7,477 nucleotides of DNA, from assembly GCA_002483425.1 (NCBI GenBank), contig DLHW01000021.1, forward strand, positions 1 through 7,477, written 5' to 3'. Of the stretch, positions 1 to 6,938 are shown piece after piece (the stretch's first letter is position 1; each line of letters starts with the position of its first letter). The stretch comes from Methylococcaceae bacterium UBA7658 (GTDB lineage Bacteria; Pseudomonadota; Gammaproteobacteria; Methylococcales; Methylomonadaceae). The notes beneath the pieces are model-generated. The model saw only the letters and a program-made list of their open reading frames with translations. It was not told the origin of the DNA and made no database searches. The position numbers and the translations under genes were made by a program.

Positions 1-18
1 ATCTGATTTTGCAATTAG

Positions 19-238
19 GCTATATTCAAAGCCAAGCAGCAGTTTTTCAATTATTCGCTGAAAATTGATCGTTATGAATTCCTGCTTTGTCGGCTGCTAA
101 GCAATGCACTTGAAGCGGGGATGTCTTTGCCAAGGACAACATAAAACTCCGCCGATTCGAGGAAATTAGATTATCGATGCGCGTTGGCAGGGCAAATTTA
201 CGAAGAAACTTAATGATAATTGCCAATACTTAACTATA
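19..238 (+). pseudogene. Degraded transposase fragment, Tn3-family-like
   Basis: No intact reading frame exists here, but three consecutive frames join into one protein-like stretch. Bases 19-120 read ...LKIDRYEFLLCRLLSNALEAG. After a one-base loss near 120, bases 123-164 read VFAKDNIKLRRFEE. After another shift near 165-170, bases 170-238 read IIDARWQGKFTKKLNDN and then reach a stop. The pattern RYEFLLxRLLxNALEAGDVFxxDxxxxRxFE followed by DARWQ is, from memory, typical of the central part of Tn3-family (TnpA-like) transposases. The family name therefore rests on recall and not on a search. Another frame (3-62) reads QAAVFQLFAEN and could be the continuation further upstream after one more shift. 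Both ends of the gene and all catalytic residues are missing, so it cannot be active. It marks old mobile DNA immediately upstream of the efflux operon. Confidence 0.45.
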
Positions 239-304
239 TAAGGCAGATGACTTTGATACGAAAATAATTATAAAAAAGTTAAGGTGTAAGCGCATTATCA
301 AAGG

Positions 305-335
305 TTGCTGCTATTATTCCGGTTTTTGAGATAAT
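305..335 (+). promoter_or_regulatory. Weak candidate promoter of the efflux operon
   Basis: TTGCTG at 305-310 could serve as a -35 box and GATAAT at 330-335 as a -10 box. The spacing of 19 nt is longer than the ideal 17. An alternative -10, TATTAT at 312-317, has no convincing -35 partner. Transcription from the first pair would start about 18 nt before the operon's first ATG. This is a consensus match by eye only; other start points in this AT-rich leader are equally possible. Confidence 0.25.
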
Positions 336-358
336 AATGCTTTTATTTCAAATAATAG
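311..358. repeat. 8-bp inverted repeat abutting the first start codon
   Basis: CTATTATT at 311-318 is the exact reverse complement of AATAATAG at 351-358, and the second arm ends one base before the ATG at 360. A third AATAAT copy lies at 333-338. The left arm overlaps the alternative -10 sequence. The arms could be an operator for a regulator encoded elsewhere, or a weak RNA stem near the start codon. The arms are nearly pure A/T, so chance is a realistic explanation. Confidence 0.3.
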
Positions 359-359
359 T

Positions 360-1760
360 ATGCTTAAACTTACTGGCATTGTAACCATCATCGGAATTTC
401 GTCCGCTTGTAGTGTTGCTGTCAAAGACGTGCCAGCACCGGCAGCATTAAAACCAGCGTTTACTGCTTCCGGAGCCGTTAAGCAACCAAATTATTGGTGG
501 CAATCATTCAACGACACCGACTTAAATCATTTATGCGAGCAAGCACTGTCAAACAATTTTTCTTTATTCGCCGCCTATAACCGGTTAGAACAGGCCAAGG
601 CCGTTGCGAAAAAAACTGGAGCCGATCTTATTCCGCAAGTAAACGCCAGCGTTACCGGCAGTTATGTTTCTCGTAATCTTCCGGCGTTTAAAGATTTTGC
701 GCTCGGTTTGGCTTCGACATACGAAATCGATCTCTGGGGACGTATCCGCAGTGCAATCAATGCGGCTCAATTAGATGCGGTAGCGGCGGAGGAAGACTTT
801 TACAGCGCCGCCGTAACCTTGACTGCTGAAATTACAACGGTTTGGTATCGCTTAATCGAGCAACGGCAACAGCTAGCGCTTTTGGACCGGCAAATTGAAG
901 TCAATAAAAATAATGTCACTTTAGTGACCGTAAGGTTTAAAGGCGCGCAAGCATCGGCGGCGGACGTTTTTCAGCAACAGCAACTGCTGGAGTCAGTGAT
1001 AGGCAACCGGCATACGGTCATCTCTAATATTGCCGTACTCGAAAATCAATTGGTTATTTTGACCGGCAACGCTCCAGGGACGATCCGCTTGCCAAAAACC
1101 GCCGAATTTCCGCACCTGCCCGAACTTCCGGATACCGGATTAAGTATTGAATTGATGCAACGCCGGCCTGATATACGCAAAGCCTACTATACCGTTCAAG
1201 CGGCCGACCAACGTGTTGCCTCTGCGATTGCGGATCGGTTGCCAAAGTTTAGTTTATCGGCCAATGTCGAGGTGAGTTCGCCCGATTTTCAATCCGTATT
1301 GAATAATTGGCTGGCGACTGTTGCCGGCAATTTGGTTTTACCTATTGTTGACGGAAAACGCCGTGTCTCCGAAGTTGAGCGCACCCACGCCGTTGCCGCA
1401 GAAGCCCTGAATAACTATGCGGCGGCAATGCTTAATGCGGTAAAAGAAGTTGAAAATGCGCTAGTGCAGGAACGCCAGCAACGATTAGTGGTCAATAACC
1501 TGGAGCGGCAATTGGAACTGGCGCAGGAAGCCACTAATTTAATACGGTTGCGTTATATCAACGGCGCCATGGATTTTTTAAGAGTATTATCGGCAATTTT
1601 AAGCCAGCAAAGTTTGGAACGCAGTTTATTGCAAAACCGGCAGCAACTCATAGAATACCGTATCAGTCTTTACCGGTCGCTTGCCGGTAAATTCCCGGTA
1701 ACGCTAACACCCACCCCGCAGTCGAATAACGGAACCGGTTGTGATACAAAAATTTGTTAA
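360..1760 (+). CDS. Outer-membrane efflux lipoprotein, NodT/TolC family
   Basis: This is the outer-membrane factor of the tripartite pump: a trimeric beta-barrel plus alpha-helical tunnel through which substrates leave the cell. The 466-aa length is normal for the NodT-type family. Residues 1-16 form a short basic-hydrophobic signal ending ISSAC, so Cys17 is the likely lipidated residue. The Ser at -3 makes this a poor lipobox. Family landmarks follow in order: WWQSFND at 46-52, the helical segment with NRLEQAKA near 74-81, YEIDLWGRIRSA at 121-132, QRRPDIRKA at 267-275, VASAIADRLPKFSLSA at 286-301, and the C-terminal repeat RLRYINGAMDFLRVL with SLYRSLAGKF. These show the two-fold repeated OEP domain structure. 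The start at 360 is the only sensible one, because the frame closes at TGA 327-329, but there is no visible Shine-Dalgarno sequence. The last 20 nt overlap the adaptor gene. The pump substrate cannot be told from this protein. Confidence 0.94.
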   Translation: MLKLTGIVTIIGISSACSVAVKDVPAPAALKPAFTASGAVKQPNYWWQSFNDTDLNHLCEQALSNNFSLFAAYNRLEQAKAVAKKTGADLIPQVNASVTGSYVSRNLPAFKDFALGLASTYEIDLWGRIRSAINAAQLDAVAAEEDFYSAAVTLTAEITTVWYRLIEQRQQLALLDRQIEVNKNNVTLVTVRFKGAQASAADVFQQQQLLESVIGNRHTVISNIAVLENQLVILTGNAPGTIRLPKTAEFPHLPELPDTGLSIELMQRRPDIRKAYYTVQAADQRVASAIADRLPKFSLSANVEVSSPDFQSVLNNWLATVAGNLVLPIVDGKRRVSEVERTHAVAAEALNNYAAAMLNAVKEVENALVQERQQRLVVNNLERQLELAQEATNLIRLRYINGAMDFLRVLSAILSQQSLERSLLQNRQQLIEYRISLYRSLAGKFPVTLTPTPQSNNGTGCDTKIC

Positions 1761-2931
1761 ATTCCTGCCCTCTCTGCTTTTGGTTGCTCTGAGCACCGGT
1801 TTATCCGGTTATTGGCTAACTCATCAGCCGAGAGCGGAGAGAGCGGCGCCTGTTAAACTGGCGCCACTGGTTGACGTCATGCAACCTGAAATCGTCGACC
1901 ATCCGGTAACCATTAGTGCGATGGGTGCTGTCATTGCCGCGCAAACCGTCAATTTGACGCCGCGCATAAGCGGGATGGTTGAAAAAATAAGTCCTAACTT
2001 TGTCGAAGGCGGTTTGTTAAAAAAAGGCGAAGCTTTGGTCGAACTCGATCCAACCGACTTTAAACTCGCCATCGTTCAAAGTGAAAATGAGTTAGCCAGG
2101 GCGCAATTTAATTTGAAACTCGAACAAGGACAACAAGTCATTGTCCGGCGTGAATACGAATTATTAGGCTCTGAATTAAATCCCCAAGAACAAGAATTAG
2201 TACTCAGAAAACCACATCTCTATGCCGCTAAAGCGGCGGTCGCCGCCGCTGAGGCTAATTTAAAGCAAGCGCAATTAAACCTCGAGCGCACGCGGCCTGT
2301 TGCGCCGTTCAATTCCATTATCGTATCGCGGAATGCCAATATCGGCGCATGGATGTCGGCGTTTTCGACAGGCACGCCATTGGCAAAGCTGGTAGGGATC
2401 GACAGTTTTTGGGTTAATGTTTCGATTCCCGTAAACAAATTAAATTGGATTAACATTCCGGGTATCAATAGCAAAAAAGGTTCCATCGCGAAAATTGCTT
2501 ATGAAGCTGCTTGGGGCAATAATGTTTACAGGCTTGGTATCGTAAAAAAATTGCAAGCCGAACTCGAACCCGAAGGCAGGATGGCAAAACTTATCATTGA
2601 AGTTACCGATCCCTTATGTCAAAAAACAGAGAATAAACATTTACCCCCCCTTATGTTAGGCACCTTTGTGCGGGTAGAAATCACAGGGTTAACATTGAAA
2701 AGCGTCGTTAAACTGCCGGAAACAACCCTGCGCGATGATCACCAATTATGGCTAATGAACGACAACCAAACGCTGGCAATTCAATCCGTCAATCCGGTTT
2801 GGACGGAACATGGTTTTATCTTTTTGGATAAAACGCAGATACCTGCACACAGCCAAATTGTCACAAGCGAGTTATCGGGTCCGTTGCCGGGAATGTCTGT
2901 TCGATCGGATAGTTTAAAAATTAAACAGTAA
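1741..2931 (+). CDS. RND efflux periplasmic adaptor (membrane fusion protein)
   Basis: This periplasmic adaptor of the HlyD/AcrA type links the RND permease to the outer-membrane factor. It has 396 aa. Residues 9-27 form an N-terminal hydrophobic anchor or signal with no lipobox cysteine, so it is probably held as an inner-membrane anchor. The first lipoyl half lies at about 66-103 (VNLTPRISGMVEKI and the typical EGGLLKKGEALVELDP). An alpha-helical hairpin spans roughly 104-184 and is rich in Ala, Gln and Glu. The second lipoyl half follows at about 185-220 (TRPVAPFNSIIVSRNANIG), then the beta-barrel (DSFWVNVSIPVNKL) and a membrane-proximal domain. The start is GTG at 1741, inside the upstream gene, with GGA about nine bases ahead as a modest ribosome binding site. 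The overlap suggests translational coupling. A run of seven C at 2644-2650 is a possible slippage site, but the frame is intact. Confidence 0.94.
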   Translation: MIQKFVKFLPSLLLVALSTGLSGYWLTHQPRAERAAPVKLAPLVDVMQPEIVDHPVTISAMGAVIAAQTVNLTPRISGMVEKISPNFVEGGLLKKGEALVELDPTDFKLAIVQSENELARAQFNLKLEQGQQVIVRREYELLGSELNPQEQELVLRKPHLYAAKAAVAAAEANLKQAQLNLERTRPVAPFNSIIVSRNANIGAWMSAFSTGTPLAKLVGIDSFWVNVSIPVNKLNWINIPGINSKKGSIAKIAYEAAWGNNVYRLGIVKKLQAELEPEGRMAKLIIEVTDPLCQKTENKHLPPLMLGTFVRVEITGLTLKSVVKLPETTLRDDHQLWLMNDNQTLAIQSVNPVWTEHGFIFLDKTQIPAHSQIVTSELSGPLPGMSVRSDSLKIKQ

Positions 2932-2941
2932 ACCGATTCCT

Positions 2942-5900
2942 ATGCCAAAGAACCAGCGCTTCGAAACCAGAGGCATCATTGGCGCGATGGCGGCGCACCC
3001 GATAGCCGCTACACTTTTAATGATAATCTGTCTACTGGGCGGCTTTTTATTCATCGGGCTTATTAGACAGGAGGTTTTCCCGGAATTTGAAACCGATGCA
3101 GTCAGCATTACCGTCGCTTACCCCGGCGCCAGTCCTGAGGAAATAGAAAACGGCATTTTATTAGCCATTGAAGACGCCGTCAGTGCGGTAGACGGTATCG
3201 ACGAAATCAATGCAACGGCTAAAGAAGGCGTGGGAACCGTTATTATCGATGCGATGCGAGGTGCTAATATCCAGCAATTGACCCAAGACATCCAACGTGA
3301 AATCAGCCGGATCACGACATTTCCTTTGGATGCAGAAGAACCGAAAGTCGCCCCCGTCAGTATGCACCGGCAAGTCGTTTCGTTAGTCTTATACGGCGAA
3401 GCAAGCCATCGCGACCTGCATCAACTGGCGGAACATTTGCGGGACAGTTTATTACAAAATCCGGCGATCACCCAAGTCGAATTAGAAGGCGTCAACCCTT
3501 TAGAAATCGGCATCGAAGTGAGTCAGGAACATTTACGCCGTTATCAACTTTCGCTAGCCGATATCGCTCAGCGAATACAATCCGCAAGCATCGATTTACC
3601 TGGAGGCAGTATTAAAACGGCAGCCGGTGAAATTTTAGTCCGGATGAAAGAACGCAAGGATTACGGCCGGGAGTTCGCCGAAATACCGGTAATTACAACA
3701 AGTAACGGAAGTATTATCAAATTAGGCGATATTGCCGCAATTAGCGACGGTTACGAAGATAACGATTATTCGGCCAGTTTTAACGGATTACCGGCCGTTA
3801 TGCTGCAGGTTTATAGCGCTGGCCGGCAAACGCCGATTCAGGTTTCGGACGCCGTCAAAAAGCAGCTTAATCAGTTTAAAACGCTATTACCGCCGGGTAT
3901 CAATTCCGAAATCCGTTACGACTCATCGGAACAATATGCTCAACGAATCGACCTGCTGGTTGACGATAGCATCACCGGGCTGATTTTAGTCTTTATTTCA
4001 TTAGCAGTATTTTTGGAACTGCGGCTGGCTTTTTGGGTAATGCTGGGAATTCCCACCGCTTTTCTGGGAACTTTTTTATTACTGCCGGCGCTGGGCGTGT
4101 CGTTAAATATGATTTCGCTGTTTGCCTTTTTGATTGCTGGCGGGATTGTAGTCGATGACGCCATTATTATCGGCGAAAATATCTATCATCACCGGCAACA
4201 AGGCATGCCTCCGCTCCAAGCTGCAATTCAAGGCACCCGTGAAATGGCGGTTCCGGTCAGTTTCAGCATATTGGTCAATATGGCGGCGTTCATCCCGATA
4301 TTTTTTATTCCCGGCTCCACCGGCAAAATATTCTATATGTTGCCGGTAGTGATCATTACAGTGTTTTTAGTCTCCTTAGTCGAAAGCTTAATGATACTGC
4401 CGCATCACCTCAGTCTATTAAAAAATACCCGGCATAACGGATTGCAAGCATGGATTCACGAAAAGCAACAGTCGTTCAGCGATCGTTTTAAACAATGGAT
4501 ACACGCCCGCTACGTACCTATGCTCGATCTGTTATTGAGACATCGTTATTTAACGCTTATTGCAGCCTTGGCCTTATTGCTAACTACGCTTTCCTACGCT
4601 CTAAGCGGCCGGATGGGGATGTCCATGTTTCCGAAAGTGGATTCCGATTTTGCTAGGGCGACGCTAACGCTTCCTTACGGGACATCCGTCGAAAAAACTC
4701 GCGCTGCGGCCGGAAAAGTCATGAATGCAGCCCGCACCGCAACCCAAACCATTCAGCACGGCGATCAGCTAATCCGCGGTATTTTCGCCGAAATAGGTAA
4801 AAACGGCAGTCACAAAGCTATTATAAGAGCTTACTTGGCGCCGCCCGATATCCGCGAAAAAATTATGAGCACCGAACTATTCACCCAGTTTTGGCGCGAA
4901 CAAACCGGCGATATTACCGGGGTGGATTCTTTATTATTTGAATCCGACGCCGGCGGACCCGGTGCGGGTTCGGCCATCACTATCGAATTGAATCACGCCG
5001 ATAGCCAGGTGCTTGAAAACGCCGGACGCCGGTTAGCCGATACGTTAAGGTCTTACCCCATTGTTAAGGATGTTGACGACGGCTTTAGCGAGGGTAAACA
5101 GCAACTGGATTTCACGGTGCTCCCCGAGGGTAAAAGCTTAGGGTTAACCGCTCAGGATGTTGCCCGCCAGGTTCGAAATGCATTCTACGGCGCCGAAGTA
5201 CTTAGACAACAACGGGGGCGTAATGAAATTAAAATCATGGTCAGGCTGCCAAAAAACGAACGTTTAACTGAAAGCCACATCGAGGACCTTATGATTTGGA
5301 CGAAATCCGGTAAGCAAATCCCGTTGAAAGAAGCGGTCCGCATTGAACAAGGCCGCGCTTATACCGAGATCAACCGGCATAACGGCAGACGTAATATTCA
5401 GGTTAAAGCTAATGTCATACCGAAAAGCAAAGCGGGCGAAATTTTAAACGATATCGAGGCGACCGAACTTAACAACTTGACTTCGCAATATCCCGGTCTG
5501 CAATACAGTTTTCAAGGCCAAGCCGCCGATATGTCCGAAAGTATGGATAGTCTATCGCTGAGTTTTCTTATTGCGTTGCTAGCAATTTATATCCTTTTGG
5601 CGATTCCGCTCCAAAGTTACAGTCTGCCGCTTATTGTTGTGTCGAGCATACCTTTCGGTGTTATCGGCGCTATTTTCGGTCATTTTTTAATGGGTTACGA
5701 TTTAAGTTTGATCAGTGTGCTAGGCATGGTTTCTTTAGCCGGGATCGTTGCAAACGATTCGTTAATATTAATCGACCAAGCGCTTTACCTCAAAAACCGT
5801 TCCGGACAACTCGCCGGATCCGCCATAGACATCATTAAAGCTGCTGCGGCCCAGCGGTTCAGGCCTATTTTGCTCACTACTTTCACGACTTTCTTCGGTC

Positions 5901-6088
5901 TTATACCGATGATCTTCGAAACCTCACGGCAAGCCAGAATGCTTATTCCGATGGCGATTTCCATCGGTTTCGGAATTTTATTTGCGACGATGATTACATT
6001 GATATTAATTCCCTCCTTGTATGTCATCATGGACGATGCGCGTAAAATTTTACGGCTTAATAGCACTGCTAATGTTACGAAAAAGTAA
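2942..6088 (+). CDS. RND multidrug efflux permease, AcrB/HAE type
   Basis: This is the inner-membrane pump: a proton-driven homotrimer that captures substrate from the periplasm or membrane and passes it to the outer-membrane duct. The 1048 aa match the length of AcrB-type (HAE) permeases. The layout is the usual duplicated one. TM1 lies at about 20-41, the first large periplasmic loop at 42-340 (starting QEVFPEFETD), and TM2-TM6 at about 342-487. TM7 is near 540-560, the second loop runs to about 870, and TM8-TM12 reach the C-terminus. TM4 carries the paired acids of the proton path, GGIVVDDAII, with Asp405 and Asp406 matching AcrB Asp407/408. Arg972 and Thr979 match AcrB Arg971 and Thr978. 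The AcrB Lys940 position is Asn938, followed by Asp939 (VANDSLIL). Heavy-metal (CusA/CzcA) signatures were not noticed, so an organic substrate is more likely, but this is inference. The gene begins 10 nt after the adaptor and has no clear Shine-Dalgarno sequence. Confidence 0.97.
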   Translation: MPKNQRFETRGIIGAMAAHPIAATLLMIICLLGGFLFIGLIRQEVFPEFETDAVSITVAYPGASPEEIENGILLAIEDAVSAVDGIDEINATAKEGVGTVIIDAMRGANIQQLTQDIQREISRITTFPLDAEEPKVAPVSMHRQVVSLVLYGEASHRDLHQLAEHLRDSLLQNPAITQVELEGVNPLEIGIEVSQEHLRRYQLSLADIAQRIQSASIDLPGGSIKTAAGEILVRMKERKDYGREFAEIPVITTSNGSIIKLGDIAAISDGYEDNDYSASFNGLPAVMLQVYSAGRQTPIQVSDAVKKQLNQFKTLLPPGINSEIRYDSSEQYAQRIDLLVDDSITGLILVFISLAVFLELRLAFWVMLGIPTAFLGTFLLLPALGVSLNMISLFAFLIAGGIVVDDAIIIGENIYHHRQQGMPPLQAAIQGTREMAVPVSFSILVNMAAFIPIFFIPGSTGKIFYMLPVVIITVFLVSLVESLMILPHHLSLLKNTRHNGLQAWIHEKQQSFSDRFKQWIHARYVPMLDLLLRHRYLTLIAALALLLTTLSYALSGRMGMSMFPKVDSDFARATLTLPYGTSVEKTRAAAGKVMNAARTATQTIQHGDQLIRGIFAEIGKNGSHKAIIRAYLAPPDIREKIMSTELFTQFWREQTGDITGVDSLLFESDAGGPGAGSAITIELNHADSQVLENAGRRLADTLRSYPIVKDVDDGFSEGKQQLDFTVLPEGKSLGLTAQDVARQVRNAFYGAEVLRQQRGRNEIKIMVRLPKNERLTESHIEDLMIWTKSGKQIPLKEAVRIEQGRAYTEINRHNGRRNIQVKANVIPKSKAGEILNDIEATELNNLTSQYPGLQYSFQGQAADMSESMDSLSLSFLIALLAIYILLAIPLQSYSLPLIVVSSIPFGVIGAIFGHFLMGYDLSLISVLGMVSLAGIVANDSLILIDQALYLKNRSGQLAGSAIDIIKAAAAQRFRPILLTTFTTFFGLIPMIFETSRQARMLIPMAISIGFGILFATMITLILIPSLYVIMDDARKILRLNSTANVTKK

Positions 6089-6213
6089 TCACCCAGCGCG
6101 ATTTCGTTATGTTTTATTATTTCAATCCCAATCCTCGAAATTGGCCAGTTCGTTTGTCTAGGCTAATAATTTCATAATTTAAAACATACGCTTATAAAGT
6201 TGTAGTAGAGGCA
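6089..6213. other. Convergent intergenic gap without a clear terminator
   Basis: These 125 nt separate the end of the permease gene from the end of the oppositely oriented lipoprotein gene, so transcripts from both sides converge here. The only stem I see is a weak five-pair one, CCAAT at 6128-6132 with ATTGG at 6140-6144. It has a seven-base loop and no U-tract, which is not enough to call a terminator. The rest is AT-rich with no gene visible. Confidence 0.4.
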
Positions 6214-6564
6214 TTAACGAATACATGAAGCTCCGTTAAAATCTTCCAGATATTTCCCGCCATTCACTGCGCAATCTTGTTTTATTTTTTCGCGACCTTC
6301 GTCTAATAGCTGATCGTAATGTGACTTTTGGGGCGCAGCTGGTTTTGAGAGTGTCGATGAATCCGCTTCCTGCTGAAAAGATTTCCGCTGTTCCGCCATA
6401 AAAGCATCTTGCCGGGTACGTTCGATATTAAATTGGCGTTCTTTGCAAGCGGGACTCGGGTCACCCAACCTTAGACAAATCGCTTCGGCTCGTTCTATTG
6501 GCGAACTCATTGCACATCCGCTGAGAAATATGACAGTTTGTATGATTAATATTAATCTGAACAT
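6214..6564 (-). CDS. Small cysteine-containing lipoprotein of unknown function
   Basis: This gene encodes a predicted exported lipoprotein of 116 aa. I place the start at the ATG 6562-6564, because on the minus strand AGAGGGG (6573-6579) sits eight bases before it, an ideal ribosome binding site. An in-frame GTG three codons upstream (6571-6573) overlaps that site and is less likely. The signal peptide MFRLILIIQTVIFLSGC ends in a textbook lipobox LSGC, so Cys17 would be lipidated. The residue after it is Ala, with no Asp at +2 to signal inner-membrane retention. The mature part has Cys30, Cys40, Cys98 and Cys114, enough for two disulfides. A charged Gln/Glu/Lys-rich middle (about 40-65) is probably helical, and a short C-terminal motif reads CAVNGGKYLEDFNGASC. 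I do not recognise the family. It converges on the efflux operon, which argues against co-transcription, so a link to the pump is not supported. Confidence 0.72.
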   Translation of the reverse strand: MFRLILIIQTVIFLSGCAMSSPIERAEAICLRLGDPSPACKERQFNIERTRQDAFMAEQRKSFQQEADSSTLSKPAAPQKSHYDQLLDEGREKIKQDCAVNGGKYLEDFNGASCIR

Positions 6565-6675
6565 GGCTTGCACCCCTCTTATTCAAGTATTTAATCTCGA
6601 TTTAAGACATTGACGCCTAAGTTAATTTCATTTACAGACTAGCAAGTCCGGCGCGAACTAGAAAATCTGAATTAC

Positions 6676-6725
6676 GGCGGAATAATCTCATAATAACGCG
6701 TTAATTTCTGTTAATTATTGCCGCC
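6676..6725. repeat. Imperfect inverted repeat around a 10-bp palindrome
   Basis: GGCGGAATAAT at 6676-6686 pairs with ATTATTGCCGCC at 6714-6725 except for one extra G at 6720. The enclosed 27 nt contain the perfect palindrome TAACGCGTTA at 6694-6703. This could be a protein-binding site for the divergent promoters, or the remnant of a small non-coding mobile element. No flanking target-site duplication was noticed. Confidence 0.45.
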
Positions 6726-6777
6726 ATCCCGAATTAACCAGGTGTGATAAAGCAACTTCCAGAGCGGTAATACTTCA

Positions 6778-6806
6778 TAGAAATGCTGACTGGTTCACAG
6801 TATAAA
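6778..6806 (+). promoter_or_regulatory. Candidate sigma-70 promoter for the small membrane protein
   Basis: TAGAAA at 6778-6783 matches four of six -35 positions, and TATAAA at 6801-6806 matches five of six -10 positions, with the ideal 17-nt spacing. It would start transcription near 6813 and give a leader of about 134 nt before the ATG at 6947. This is a match by eye only. Confidence 0.35.
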
Positions 6807-6862
6807 GTAACCAACTCTTCTACAGTTGTGCGTGAACCTCCTGTTAAAAAATGGAATTTATC

Positions 6863-6889
6863 GTGCGCAAGGATGCGCATTTCTTTTCT
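6863..6889 (+). terminator. Terminator-like or attenuator hairpin in a leader
   Basis: TGCGCA at 6864-6869 and TGCGCA at 6874-6879 pair across an AGGA tetraloop, extended by a G-U pair at 6863/6880, and are followed by the T-rich tail TTTCTTTTCT. This has the form of a weak intrinsic terminator. It lies upstream of the 70-aa membrane protein gene, so it could act as an attenuator. CTTTT within the tail can instead pair with the AAAAG just downstream (about 6893-6897), which would offer a competing fold. The stem is short, so a chance hairpin is possible. Confidence 0.35.
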
Positions 6890-6933
6890 CGCAAAAGGGT
6901 AGGCAGAGGGCGATTTTTTCCGTTAGGTGAATT

Positions 6934-6938
6934 GAGGG
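6934..6938 (+). promoter_or_regulatory. Ribosome binding site that fixes the start at 6947
   Basis: GAGGG lies eight bases before the ATG at 6947-6949. No such site precedes the upstream in-frame ATG at 6851, so this site decides the start of the small membrane protein. Confidence 0.7.

Noticed and set aside
3..68. Short frame ending in LFAEN, possible C-terminus of an upstream gene
   Set aside because: Its content fits better as part of the frameshifted transposase fragment than as the end of an intact gene, and the length seen is too short to judge.
2942..6088. Heavy-metal (CusA/CzcA-type) RND pump
   Set aside because: I saw no metal-type TM4 signature and no Met- or His-rich adaptor; the TM4 VVDDAII motif fits the drug/organic-solute HAE group.
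6128..6144. Terminator for the efflux operon
   Set aside because: The stem has only five pairs, mostly A-T, with a seven-base loop and no T-tract after it.
6835..6841. Perfect Shine-Dalgarno sequence AGGAGGT on the minus strand
   Set aside because: No start codon lies at a suitable distance to its left on that strand, so it appears to be a chance match.
6783..6902. 39-codon frame beginning MLTGSQYKV
   Set aside because: It has no ribosome binding site and no recognisable content, and it overlaps the candidate promoter and the leader.
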